Source of the DNA: Helicobacter pylori
GTDB lineage: Bacteria; Campylobacterota; Campylobacteria; Campylobacterales; Helicobacteraceae
Assembly (NCBI RefSeq): GCF_016748675.1
Contig: NZ_CP051534.1
Location: 496,001 to 560,000, forward strand
Length of the DNA stretch: 64,000 nucleotides
Direction of reading: 5' to 3'
Below the pieces are notes generated by a model, which did no database searches, was not told the origin of the DNA, and was given only the letters and a program-made list of their open reading frames with translations. A program made the translations under genes and the position numbers. How positions within the stretch are numbered: position 1 is the stretch's first letter; each line of letters opens with the position of its first letter. Positions 48,928-57,291 of the stretch are shown piece by piece.

Positions 48928-49686
48928 TTATTTCTCTAATGTCTTATTTTTCGCTTCCACTTCTTTAATCTTTCTCAAAATTTCGCTTACTGTCTGTTCG
49001 TTTTGTAAATCCGTGATTTGAATGTCAAACACTTTGAAGCCAAAAGGATTGATGATAAGATTTTCTTGAGAAGAGTTACCTCTAGCAAAATCATAATAAA
49101 TAGTTACTTGTTTTTTAGTAATATATTCATAATTTTCCATTGTATCAGGTGTGATTTTGATGGTAATGAAAAATGTTAATCTCGTTAAGGGACTATTTTT
49201 GACTTTTTCTCTTTGTATGTTAGAGCTAATGATAGCTTCTGCTCGGACTTTATCCACGAATTGTCTGATATTTTCATTGAACATTCTCATTGCTTGGGTT
49301 TGGAAACTCACATCGCAATATTGCATTAGTTGATCCTTGCGATCCCTCAAAGAATTTTTGCTATAACCAAACAGCAATGAGACAAATTTTGAAGTTGCAC
49401 TATCCACAACAGCTTCAGAATTGACAATTTGCCTAGCATCGGATCGTTTGACAATTTTAAATTCTCCTGTGTATCGATCAATGCCATAAACAAATATATC
49501 CGTTTTCTTCAAAGGCATCATCATTACAATACTCGTTACAGCGGCGACATTGAGTGCCATAGAGAGATAAAAAGCCCTTTTGAAAGTCCTATTGGCCTTA
49601 TTGAGTTTTGCCAATCTATCAAGGGCTATCACACCCCCAACCAAATTTTCATCAATCAAGACTTCTTCGTTTTTTTTCCCTAACAT
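48928..49686 (-). CDS. cagV: CagV, VirB8-like inner-membrane protein
   Basis: A bitopic VirB8 homologue: cytosolic N-terminus, one membrane segment (FYLSMALNVAAVTSIVMMMPL, about 39-59), then a periplasmic NTF2-like domain. It bridges the inner membrane to the core complex. ATG 49686 gives the expected 252 residues but has no Shine-Dalgarno sequence; a short frame with a good one ends 9 bases upstream, so translation may be coupled. Confidence 0.93.
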   Translation of the reverse strand: MLGKKNEEVLIDENLVGGVIALDRLAKLNKANRTFKRAFYLSMALNVAAVTSIVMMMPLKKTDIFVYGIDRYTGEFKIVKRSDARQIVNSEAVVDSATSKFVSLLFGYSKNSLRDRKDQLMQYCDVSFQTQAMRMFNENIRQFVDKVRAEAIISSNIQREKVKNSPLTRLTFFITIKITPDTMENYEYITKKQVTIYYDFARGNSSQENLIINPFGFKVFDIQITDLQNEQTVSEILRKIKEVEAKNKTLEK

Positions 49687-49695
49687 GCGACAGCT

Positions 49696-49746
49696 TTATT
49701 GTTTAATTATTGGTTTGTTGGTTGTAAAAATTGAGAGATTTTTCAT
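49696..49746 (-). CDS. 16-residue leader frame upstream of cagV
   Basis: The reverse strand reads TAAGGAG, six bases, then ATG and MKNLSIFTTNKPIIKQ, stop. It lies directly after the extended -10 at 49771-49776 and ends 9 bases before the cagV ATG. Strong ribosome-binding site here and none before cagV argue for a leader peptide with re-initiation at cagV. The product has no known relatives that I recognise. Confidence 0.45.
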   Translation of the reverse strand: MKNLSIFTTNKPIIKQ

Positions 49747-49770
49747 TAAAAACTCCTTAAAATAACCCTA

Positions 49771-49776
49771 ATTATA
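49771..49776 (-). promoter_or_regulatory. extended -10 box of the cagV operon
   Basis: Reverse-strand TGCTATAAT upstream of cagV and its leader frame; it would drive the leftward cagV-W-X-Y-Z-alpha-5 run. The gap 49747-50066 to cagU holds this and the divergent cagU promoter, and nothing else I can support. Confidence 0.6.
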
Positions 49777-50020
49777 GCAAAATTTCTGTAAAAACTATGT
49801 ATTTGAAAAACCTTTAACAAAAACCTTTTTGGATAAGGCGTTGAGCAAAGATTCCTTGATAATCAATGTAAGCAGCGACTTGTTTCAAACAAGAAGCAAG
49901 ATAAAACACGATGTAACTCAAAAAGTAAGAGCAATGAGTGAGCAGTCGTAACCCAGTAATGAAATTTTAGAAGCACCTAATTCAAAGGGATAAGACAATC
50001 GCAACTCAGAGAGAGAATGG

Positions 50021-50026
50021 TATAAT
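50021..50026 (+). promoter_or_regulatory. extended -10 box of cagU
   Basis: TGGTATAAT, about 40 bases upstream of the cagU start, divergent from the cagV promoter. Confidence 0.6.
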
Positions 50027-50066
50027 ATCAAAATAAGTTCTCAATTTAATTCTTGAAAGGAGTTTC

Positions 50067-50723
50067 ATGAACGATACAACAGAGCATCATGGATCCAATC
50101 CGCTAAACGCCCCACCACCTAGCAACTCACAGAGCAATGATCTCTTAAATTTGCTAGACTCATTATATCCCAAAGGGAGTTTAGGGGAGCAAAGATTTCA
50201 CGAAGCTTTAAAGAATCAAGAAGAGTTGAAAAATATCCTAATAGAAATAGAAAAGCTACCGCAAGAAAAAAGGTATGAACTTCTGATGCAGATAGGACAA
50301 GCCAAACAGAGAATAATGGAAGCATACGCTCATTCATTCTTGGGATATATAGGGGGACTAGAGCATCTGTTAGGATTATGTATGGGTGGGATATTTGTTT
50401 TGTTTGCAATCTATTTTGTATTTTTAAGAACTAGCAAAAACATGGAGCTAGTGGAAAGTCTAAAAACAAAACTAAAACTTCAGTATTTTTACTATGCCTT
50501 TGGTGTGGGTGCGGTTTTGTTTTTTGGATTAGAAACAATTAGATCTATTTATGAACTATATATCTTAGGAATTGGTAGCATTAACGACAAGGTACTCTTT
50601 GTTTTGAAAAACATTTGCTTCATAGGTATGGGGTATTTGATTTATAAAGTTATTAAGGTTATTGGTATAAAAAATTTTATCAATGGTCTTTTCGCTTCAA
50701 AGAAACAAGGCGGTGCAGAATGA
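50067..50723 (+). CDS. cagU: CagU inner-membrane protein
   Basis: A 218-residue protein specific to the cag system, with a hydrophilic N-terminal half and three membrane segments in the C-terminal half (about 97-117, 138-165, 172-200). It is required for CagA translocation; its precise role is not known. ATG 50067 has GAAAGGAG upstream. cagT follows after 35 bases, so cagU and cagT form a rightward pair. Confidence 0.92.
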   Translation: MNDTTEHHGSNPLNAPPPSNSQSNDLLNLLDSLYPKGSLGEQRFHEALKNQEELKNILIEIEKLPQEKRYELLMQIGQAKQRIMEAYAHSFLGYIGGLEHLLGLCMGGIFVLFAIYFVFLRTSKNMELVESLKTKLKLQYFYYAFGVGAVLFFGLETIRSIYELYILGIGSINDKVLFVLKNICFIGMGYLIYKVIKVIGIKNFINGLFASKKQGGAE

Positions 50724-50758
50724 AACTAATGAAACGAGAGCAATAAGGAGAAACAACA

Positions 50759-51601
50759 ATGAAACTGAGAGCAAGTGTTTTAATCGGTGCGACAATTCTG
50801 TGCTTAACCTTAAGCGCATGCAGTAATTATGCGAAAAAAGTGGTGAAACAGAAGAACCATGTTTATACGCCTGTGTATAATGAACTGATAGAGAAGTATA
50901 GTGAGATACCCTTAAATGACAAACTCAAAGACACACCATTCATGGTGCAAGTGAAGTTGCCAAATTACAAGGACTATTTGTTGGATAATAAACAAGTTGT
51001 ACTAACTTTCAAACTTGTTCATCATTCTAAAAAGATTACGCTCATAGGCGATGCTAATAAGATCCTTCAATACAAGAATTACTTCCAAGCTAATGGAGCA
51101 AGATCCGACATTGATTTTTACTTGCAGCCTACTTTGAATCAAAAGGGTGTGGTGATGATAGCGAGTAACTACAATGATAATCCTAACAGCAAAGAAAAAC
51201 CACAGACCTTTGATGTGTTGCAAGGAAGTCAGCCAATGCTAGGAGCTAACACAAAAAACTTGCATGGCTATGATGTGAGTGGAGCAAACAACAAGCAAGT
51301 GATCAATGAAGTGGCGAGAGAAAAAGCCCAGCTGGAAAAAATCAATCAGTATTACAAAACTCTCTTGCAAGACAAGGAACAAGAATATACCACTAGGAAA
51401 AATAACCAACGAGAAATTTTAGAAACCTTGAGTAATCGTGCAGGTTATCAAATGAGGCAGAATGTGATTAGTTCTGAGATTTTTAAGAATGGTAACTTGA
51501 ACATGCAAGCCAGAGAGGAAGAAGTTAGGGAGAAGTTACAAGAAGAAAGAGAGAATGAATACTTACGCAATCAAATCAGAAGTTTGCTCAGTGGTAAGTG
51601 A
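50759..51601 (+). CDS. cagT: CagT, VirB7-like lipoprotein
   Basis: Outer-membrane lipoprotein of the core complex, related in role to VirB7 but much larger (280 residues). The signal peptide ends in the lipobox LSAC (Cys21). The C-terminal part (about 180-280) is a charged helix rich in Glu/Arg/Gln that extends at the rim of the complex. ATG 50759 has AAGGAG upstream. It is needed for CagA delivery. Confidence 0.95.
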   Translation: MKLRASVLIGATILCLTLSACSNYAKKVVKQKNHVYTPVYNELIEKYSEIPLNDKLKDTPFMVQVKLPNYKDYLLDNKQVVLTFKLVHHSKKITLIGDANKILQYKNYFQANGARSDIDFYLQPTLNQKGVVMIASNYNDNPNSKEKPQTFDVLQGSQPMLGANTKNLHGYDVSGANNKQVINEVAREKAQLEKINQYYKTLLQDKEQEYTTRKNNQREILETLSNRAGYQMRQNVISSEIFKNGNLNMQAREEEVREKLQEERENEYLRNQIRSLLSGK

Positions 51602-51644
51602 TTGAAAGAAAAGGAGAGAATAGATTTTTCTAAGGGTAGAGAGC

Positions 51645-51691
51645 AACGCTAATAGGCGTTAGCCTTACTTGATAGGTAAGGCGATCAAGTA
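51645..51691 (+). terminator. overlapping hairpins between cagT and cagS
   Basis: GCCTTAC (51662) pairs with GTAAGGC (51676); alternatively TACTTGAT (51666) pairs with ATCAAGTA (51684). The two stems share bases and exclude each other. A further small stem AACGC/GCGTT precedes them, and TAATCTTTTT follows. It lies between the converging cagT and cagS genes and may serve as a terminator. A cag ORF has been annotated in this gap in a reference strain, but I see no credible gene here. Confidence 0.5.
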
Positions 51692-51802
51692 GGTAATCTT
51701 TTTAAAGCACTCATCATTTTTTAATTCTGTCTCTGCCCAAGACGAATATTTTTCAAACTGAATTTTGTTAGTTGCACCGAGATTTTTTGTTCGTTTTCCA
51801 CA

Positions 51803-52402
51803 TCAAGCATTTTGCACTCCTTTTTCTTTCATGTATTTTTCAAGATCAAATTTCATCAGCAAATCCCTAACATAGTCGTTATATTGTTCAATGGTTTTTA
51901 GATTAGCGTAGAAATTCACTTCTTCATCTGTCATCACAAACAATTTCAATAGTGGGAGCTTAGTATCATACAATTCTATTTGCGAGTCCATTTCTCTAAT
52001 ACTCATCTTAAACATGATGGGCTTGCTGAAGAAAGGCAGAAATATTCCAAGAATTGATCGATCAAATTTGGAGAATAAAAAATTAGGATTCTCCGTAATC
52101 GCATGCAACAGCTCCATAGTCTCATTCTCAAGCAAACGATAAACCTTTTTAAATTTATCAATACCAATGCTTTTGATAACAGCGCGATAATCTTTCATGT
52201 AATTTCTTAGAACCTTATCTAACGCTCCCTTATTTGTATGCATCTGTTTGAAAAAATCATGCATGGTTTTTATTTGATCTATGATTTTCCTTTTTTCATC
52301 AGTGTTTAAAAGTTCGTTCTCCTGCAAGCTCTCAATAAGTTTTTCTTTCTTATCTTTTGAGTTGGCAATCATTGAGAAGAGTTTTCGCATGTTATTACTC
52401 AT
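51803..52402 (-). CDS. cagS: CagS
   Basis: A 199-residue cytosolic, largely alpha-helical protein found only with the cag PAI; the reference-strain protein has a solved helical structure. It is not required for CagA translocation in published mutant surveys and its role is unknown. It has no signal peptide or membrane segment. Its own -10 box lies about 70 bases upstream. The neighbouring gap 52403-52838 contains that promoter and otherwise only AT-rich sequence. Confidence 0.9.
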   Translation of the reverse strand: MSNNMRKLFSMIANSKDKKEKLIESLQENELLNTDEKRKIIDQIKTMHDFFKQMHTNKGALDKVLRNYMKDYRAVIKSIGIDKFKKVYRLLENETMELLHAITENPNFLFSKFDRSILGIFLPFFSKPIMFKMSIREMDSQIELYDTKLPLLKLFVMTDEEVNFYANLKTIEQYNDYVRDLLMKFDLEKYMKEKGVQNA

Positions 52403-52472
52403 ATCGCTCTTGATCCTTTCAATGGATTTGGTTTCTCTTTAGATTATTCAGATCGTAAAAGTTTATATTGAA

Positions 52473-52478
52473 ATTATA
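52473..52478 (-). promoter_or_regulatory. -10 box of cagS
   Basis: Reverse-strand TATAAT in TTGTATAATTTC, about 71 bases upstream of the cagS start. Confidence 0.5.
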
Positions 52479-52838
52479 CAATATCTGTTGTGTGAAAATT
52501 TCAGAGCGGTCATAATTCAAAGAGCAAAAAACTATTTTTTAACCATAAAATATTGTTTCAATCACTCTTATATCTATTTTTCAAAACCTACAAAAAACGC
52601 TTTCACAAATAGCCCTAAAAACCGATTTAAAAAAGTTTTAATAATATTATTTTTAAAAAGCAAGATCGGTCGTAAAAATGCGTTACAACTAAAATAAAGA
52701 GTTAAGATAACTCATTTTCAAAAAGGAGTCTTAAGTAATAAAATCATAATGTTCAGCCAGTAATCTATTGCCTTGTTGATCAAACAAAGCTCTGCGTGAA
52801 AGATGAAAAAATCTCACCTTTAGATAGTTAATACACCA

Positions 52839-53144
52839 CTAGAGTCTTACTTGAGAGACACTCATTTTATTAGCGGTTTTGTCTGATTTGCTGCTACCAA
52901 AACTATTACCAACCAAAGCAGATCCCATGTTTTTGATACTATCGAATCCATTCTTCAGCACTTCTGCCATAAAATTCTTGATATTGTCCATAGGCAAATT
53001 AAATTTTTTCCCTAATGCTTCATTAAGTCCCATCATTAACATCAGAAAGAACAAAAAATTTAATATCATAGAAAACAAATCACTGGATAAACCTGTAAAA
53101 AGATTTGTTCCGCCACCCAACAAAGAAGCTAAAATTTTTCCCAT
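52839..53144 (-). CDS. cagQ: CagQ small membrane protein
   Basis: A small protein starting MGKILASLLGGGTNLFTG with one hydrophobic segment (MILNFLFFLMLMMGL, about 25-39) and a short polar tail. It is dispensable for CagA delivery in published mutant surveys. The usual annotation starts 25 codons earlier (53219, 126 residues) but lacks a ribosome-binding site and overlaps another small frame; ATG 53144 has AAAGGA 7 bases upstream, so I use the 101-residue form. Confidence 0.75.
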   Translation of the reverse strand: MGKILASLLGGGTNLFTGLSSDLFSMILNFLFFLMLMMGLNEALGKKFNLPMDNIKNFMAEVLKNGFDSIKNMGSALVGNSFGSSKSDKTANKMSVSQVRL

Positions 53145-53155
53145 ACTCAATCCTT

Positions 53156-53341
53156 TTATTTTTGGTTGTGTAAGTTCTTGCTTGTTCGGATCTCTAATGC
53201 GTGTTTTAGTAGGAAGCATTTCACAATAGCATACCTAGAGCTACTAACAAAATTCTTGAATCTATTGGTAAGATTACTCATGAAATCAAGCGATAAGTAA
53301 CCACCAATCGCAAACAAATCAAATATTTTGCCACCAAACAA
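53156..53341 (-). CDS. small reading frame upstream of cagQ
   Basis: A 61-residue frame from TTG 53341 (MFGGKIFDLFAIGGYLSLDF...LEIRTSKNLHNQK) with AAAGGA about 6 bases upstream, lying 29 bases after the extended -10 at 53370-53375 and ending 11 bases before the cagQ start proposed here. The N-terminal 20 residues are hydrophobic; the rest is basic. It is the first frame on this transcript. No relatives recognised; it may be a real small cag gene displaced in annotations by the longer cagQ form. Confidence 0.45.
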   Translation of the reverse strand: MFGGKIFDLFAIGGYLSLDFMSNLTNRFKNFVSSSRYAIVKCFLLKHALEIRTSKNLHNQK

Positions 53342-53369
53342 GCCATATCCTTTTTGTTTTTATCTCCTA

Positions 53370-53375
53370 ATTATA
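53370..53375 (-). promoter_or_regulatory. extended -10 box of the cagQ unit
   Basis: Reverse-strand TGCTATAAT. It precedes the small frame and cagQ. The rest of the gap 53376-53651 down to cagP is AT-rich with no gene I can support. Confidence 0.6.
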
Positions 53376-53651
53376 GCAAATTTTTATCAATATTAATTTG
53401 GAAAACCACCACCATATCAAAAACAAATTACTAACACACTAGATGCAGAATTATTTTTAAAAAACGCTCACTTAAATTTAAAATCATGGGGTTTTAGGAT
53501 TTGAATACCAAAAATCGATTGGTTTTTTCAAATAAGCTAGCTTTGGGTATGCGCTTAAAAAGATTTTAGTTTTTAGTCAGTAAGGTTTTATGCTAATGTT
53601 TGGAAATAAAGAAATTTCTCTAAATCAAGTCTTGAGAAATTTTTGAACGAA

Positions 53652-53996
53652 TCATAAGAACCAATTTTGCCATTGAGTCATAAGTATGATTAGCTTCATT
53701 GTGAAATTCGCGTGGCTTAAGAGATAGTATTTGCTTATTATGCTGAGAGAAACGAGTAGCAAAAGATAAGTAGTGTAATAAAAAAAGCTAGGTTTTATTA
53801 TAAGAGCAAATAGGAATAATATTGGATAAACTAAAATCACCCCTGCCCCATAAGAAAAAAGGGCTATTAAAAAACCTATAACGATAGAACTGATATTGAA
53901 CAGCCTATAATAAAGGCTGTATTTATCTAAATGTTTGTTGAAAGAATGTTTGAATTGTAAAAAGTTTTGTTTTAACTTGCTAATCGGTCGTTTCAT
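53652..53996 (-). CDS. cagP: CagP
   Basis: A 114-residue protein with a basic N-terminus and three closely spaced hydrophobic segments (about 34-54, 56-70, 72-90). Function unknown; reported as dispensable for CagA translocation. It has only a weak ribosome-binding site. A small RNA transcribed from the upstream promoter is thought to overlap its 5' end, so some of the transcription here is regulatory rather than coding; expression as a protein is less certain than for other cag genes. Confidence 0.75.
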   Translation of the reverse strand: MKRPISKLKQNFLQFKHSFNKHLDKYSLYYRLFNISSIVIGFLIALFSYGAGVILVYPILFLFALIIKPSFFYYTTYLLLLVSLSIISKYYLLSHANFTMKLIILMTQWQNWFL

Positions 53997-54130
53997 TTTG
54001 GTTTTGAAAGAACTAGTTCAAGGCGGTGAACCTATAAAGGAGCAAAGGAGCATAGGAAACAGTAAGTCTTTTACAAAACCACCTCAATCTAGCTCAAAAT
54101 CCCAAAGAATACCCTACTATGCTGATACTA
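53900..54130 (-). ncRNA. cncR1: candidate CncR1 small RNA
   Basis: H. pylori is reported, from memory, to express an abundant RNA of about 210-220 bases (CncR1) from the cagP promoter region. Here a reverse-strand TTATAT -10-like box lies at 54138-54143, giving a start near 54128. A hairpin CAGCCT/AGGCTG at 53901-53919 lies about 215-228 bases downstream and could form the 3' end, although no T run follows. Ends are estimated. Confidence 0.35.
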
Positions 54131-54381
54131 ACATGTGATATAACACAAACCAACGATTTGTTTATTTAATGTCAAACAAAGAATAGAAAAAACCTATCAA
54201 GGAATAAAGGAGTTTCTATCCAAAAAACACCAATCCATTGTATAAAAATAACCTTAAGAGAAACTTAAAAAATACCAACAAGCCACATACAAGTAAGAAA
54301 AACATAGCACTATAAGACCTAGATTTTACTTTCCTTTTGGATATGGAAAAATTTTGATTCATAGTTTTGTAAAAATTGTGG

Positions 54382-54387
54382 TAAAAT
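54382..54387 (+). promoter_or_regulatory. extended -10 box of cagM
   Basis: TGGTAAAAT about 44 bases upstream of the cagM start. The gap 53997-54430 holds this promoter and the divergent small-RNA/cagP promoter. Confidence 0.5.
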
Positions 54388-54430
54388 GTGTTGGTATTTT
54401 TTGAAAATTTAAGGTTACAAAAACTATAAG

Positions 54431-55561
54431 ATGCTTGCAAAAATCGTTTTTAGCTCATTGGTTGCGTTTGGAGTTTTGTCGGCTAATGTGGAGCAGTTTG
54501 GTTCATTTTTCAACGAGATAAAAAAAGAACAAGAAGAAGTGGCCGCAAAAGAAGACGCTCTTAAAGCTCGCAAGAAGCTCTTAAACAATACGCATGATTT
54601 CTTAGAAGACTTGGTTTTTAGAAAACAAAAAATCAAAGAGCTTGTGGATTACAGAGCTAAAGTTCTTTTAGATTTAGAAAACAAATACAAAAAAGAAAAA
54701 GAGGCTCTAGAGAAAGAGACAAGAGGTAAAATCCTTACTGCTAAGTCAAAGGCTTATGGTGATCTAGAGCAAGCCTTAAAAGATAACCCTCTCTATAAGA
54801 AACTTCTCCCTAACCCTTATGCCTATGTTTTAAACCAAGAAACATTCACCAAAGAAGATAAGGAGCGTTTGAGTTATTACTACCCCCAAGTGAAAACGAG
54901 CAGTATTTTTAAAAAAACTACCGCTACCACTAAAGATAAGGCTCAGGCTTTGCTTCAAATGGGTGTGTTTTCTTTAGATGAAGAGCAAAACAAAAAAGCG
55001 AGCCGATTAGCTTTATCTTACAAGCAAGCGATTGAAGAATATTCCAATAACATTTCTAATCTATTGAGCAGAAAAGAATTGGATAATATAGATTATTACT
55101 TGCAGCTTGAAAGAAACAAGTTTGACTCCAAAGCAAAAGATATTGCTCAAAAGGCTACTAACACGCTTATTTTTAACTCGGAACGCTTGGCGTTTAGCAT
55201 GGCGATTGATAAGATCAATGAGAAATACTTAAGGGGCTATGAGGCTTTTTCTAACTTGTTGAAAAATGTCAAAGATGATGTGGAATTGAATACTCTGACT
55301 AAAAACTTTACCAACCAAAAATTGAGTTTCGCACAAAAACAAAAATTGTGTTTGTTGGTTTTAGACAGCTTTAATTTTGATACCCAATCCAAAAAATCTA
55401 TATTAAAAAAGACTAATGAATACAATATCTTCGTAGATAGCGATCCTATGATGAGCGACAAAACAACTATGCAAAAAGAACACTACAAGATATTTAATTT
55501 CTTCAAAACAGTGGTTTCTGCATACCGAAACAATGTTGCCAAGAATAATCCCTTTGAATAG
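54431..55561 (+). CDS. cagM: CagM, outer-membrane core complex protein
   Basis: A 376-residue protein with a signal peptide (MLAKIVFSSLVAFGVLSANV), a long N-terminal coiled coil (about 30-115, rich in Lys/Glu) and a helical C-terminal part. CagM is a structural component of the outer-membrane core complex with CagX, CagT, CagY and Cag3, and is required for CagA delivery. The only AAGG is 17 bases upstream of ATG 54431, so the ribosome-binding site is unusual. cagN follows after 14 bases. Confidence 0.94.
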   Translation: MLAKIVFSSLVAFGVLSANVEQFGSFFNEIKKEQEEVAAKEDALKARKKLLNNTHDFLEDLVFRKQKIKELVDYRAKVLLDLENKYKKEKEALEKETRGKILTAKSKAYGDLEQALKDNPLYKKLLPNPYAYVLNQETFTKEDKERLSYYYPQVKTSSIFKKTTATTKDKAQALLQMGVFSLDEEQNKKASRLALSYKQAIEEYSNNISNLLSRKELDNIDYYLQLERNKFDSKAKDIAQKATNTLIFNSERLAFSMAIDKINEKYLRGYEAFSNLLKNVKDDVELNTLTKNFTNQKLSFAQKQKLCLLVLDSFNFDTQSKKSILKKTNEYNIFVDSDPMMSDKTTMQKEHYKIFNFFKTVVSAYRNNVAKNNPFE

Positions 55562-55575
55562 GAAAGGAGACACTC

Positions 55576-56496
55576 TTGAAAAGCATCTTCAAAAAATTAG
55601 GTTCTGTCGCTCTTTATTCTTTAGTTGTTTATGGGGGCTTAAACGCTATCAATACAGCATTGTTACCGAGTGAATACAAAAAATTGGTGGCTTTGGGCTT
55701 TAAAAAAATCAAAACACTCTATCAAAGACATGACGACAAAGAAATTACAAAAGAGGAAAAAGAATTCGCCACTAACGCTTTGAGAGAAAAATTACGGAAT
55801 GATAGGGCGAGAGCAGAGCAAATTCAAAAGAATATTGAAGCGTTTGAAAAAAAGAACAACTCTTCTGTTCAAAAAAAAGCGGCTAAGCACAGAGGATTGC
55901 AAGAATTAAACGAAATTAACGCTAACCCTTTGAATGACAACCCTAATGGCAATTCTTCCACTGAAACCAAATCTAATAAAGATGATAACTTTGATGAGAT
56001 GATCAATAAGGTGAATGAAGCTTTTGTGAAACCTGCTGCTCCGCTTGTGCCTGATGAGTGGAGAACGCCTGAAATTGAAATCGTTATCAATAAGTGTATT
56101 ATTTCAAGCAACGATTATGATGGGTTAAGAAAGTGTTTGATCAAAGACATCAAGGATCAAAAAATTCTTGCCCCCTTATTAGAAAAAATTCAAGAAATAG
56201 AGACAGAAAATAACAAGTTTTCTAGACAACACCTGAATGGTTTAAAACTCGCTCTCAATAACAGCAACAATAGAACCTTTCTTATAGCTTCGTGCGCTAT
56301 TTGTGAGAAGAGAAAGAAAGAAATGGAGCAAGAAAATAACTACCAAGATACTACAAATGCAAGCGAGTTTGGCACTACTGATACAAAAGAAAATGAAGCA
56401 AAAGATGCAACATTCTCAAACAATCGCTCTAAATCCGAACTGCCCAATAGCGTCATTAATCAAATAGAACAAAGCATCGCTCATGGAAAAAAATAG
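55576..56496 (+). CDS. cagN: CagN
   Basis: A 306-residue protein with an N-terminal signal or anchor (about 10-30) and a hydrophilic remainder rich in Asn, Lys and Glu. It is reported to be processed, to interact with CagM and to have a minor role in secretion. The start is TTG 55576 with AAAGGAGA 8 bases upstream. It ends the rightward cagM-cagN pair. Confidence 0.9.
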   Translation: MKSIFKKLGSVALYSLVVYGGLNAINTALLPSEYKKLVALGFKKIKTLYQRHDDKEITKEEKEFATNALREKLRNDRARAEQIQKNIEAFEKKNNSSVQKKAAKHRGLQELNEINANPLNDNPNGNSSTETKSNKDDNFDEMINKVNEAFVKPAAPLVPDEWRTPEIEIVINKCIISSNDYDGLRKCLIKDIKDQKILAPLLEKIQEIETENNKFSRQHLNGLKLALNNSNNRTFLIASCAICEKRKKEMEQENNYQDTTNASEFGTTDTKENEAKDATFSNNRSKSELPNSVINQIEQSIAHGKK

Positions 56497-56577
56497 CGAT
56501 CCAAATTATTAGTGCAAAAAACAACTAGAGAAACAAATCCCAAAGGTTAGAAATCATAGTCTGTCGTCTCAGAAAAA

Positions 56578-57291
56578 TCATTTAACAATGATCTTACTTG
56601 ATTGCCTTTCTTGTAGGTATTGTCGCTTACTTTGTTCTAGGGATCTTTCTAATGCGTCCAATTCCTCTAAATAATTTAAAAAGACCTTGTTGTGAGCTAA
56701 CATAAGCTTTCTGATTCCTTTGATGAAATTTTTATTCTTTAGACTTTCTACAAGCGTCTGTGAAGCAGTGATTAAGGAAGCTGTACCTCCAATGTTGCTC
56801 TGATACGCCTTTAGAGAAGTTTCTAAACGCTCTCTTATATTTTGTTTTTCTTGCTCGATTTTCAGCTTCCCTTCACAATAAAGAACTAAAATCTTATCGG
56901 ATATTCCGCATTGCTGCTCAGCAGTCTTTTGGTCTAAGGGATTGATTTTCATATAGGTCAATAAAAGTTCAGGGCTAGACATATAAGTCTTAAAAATCAC
57001 ATCTTCTGAGATGAAAAATAACTCATTCGCTTCAAAATTGGCTTTCAATAACGCTAAATCTCCTCTCAAAGCCATGGCCGCTTTTTTGATGTTTAAAGCA
57101 TCTTCTTCACCCATTTTATCATTAGCGCTAGGGCTAGTGGTTGAAAAAATCTCATCTAAGTTTTTGAGCGCTTGTTGGTTGGTCTCTTGGTAGGTGCTAT
57201 CCAGTTGCTTTAAACCGCTTGTTATATCTTCTGCCATCAAAACAGACAATAGCAAAAAAGAAAATAGGGTATTTTTCACGAGTGTTTTCAT
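56578..57291 (-). CDS. cagL: CagL, integrin-binding pilus-tip protein
   Basis: Surface protein thought to bind host integrins at the secretion pilus. It has a signal peptide of 20 residues (MKTLVKNTLFSFLLLSVLMA), then a helical bundle with the RGD motif at residues 76-78 (MALRGDLALL). Residues 58-59 are Asp-Lys, the type seen in many Western strains rather than the East Asian Tyr-Glu. The C-terminus SKIIVK matches those of CagI and CagH and is needed for function. Its start overlaps the cagI stop. Confidence 0.95.
   Translation of the reverse strand: MKTLVKNTLFSFLLLSVLMAEDITSGLKQLDSTYQETNQQALKNLDEIFSTTSPSANDKMGEEDALNIKKAAMALRGDLALLKANFEANELFFISEDVIFKTYMSSPELLLTYMKINPLDQKTAEQQCGISDKILVLYCEGKLKIEQEKQNIRERLETSLKAYQSNIGGTASLITASQTLVESLKNKNFIKGIRKLMLAHNKVFLNYLEELDALERSLEQSKRQYLQERQSSKIIVK

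Noticed and set aside
51602-51802. A gene at the HP0533 position between cagT and cagS
   Set aside because: No frame with a credible start or length; the stretch is dominated by overlapping hairpins.
52488-52697. 69-residue forward frame upstream of cagS
   Set aside because: GTG start without a Shine-Dalgarno sequence, AT-rich composition, and location inside the cagS promoter region.
53935-54138. 67-residue forward frame opposite cagP
   Set aside because: It begins inside the cagP antisense strand without start signals; the region is better explained as promoter and small-RNA sequence.
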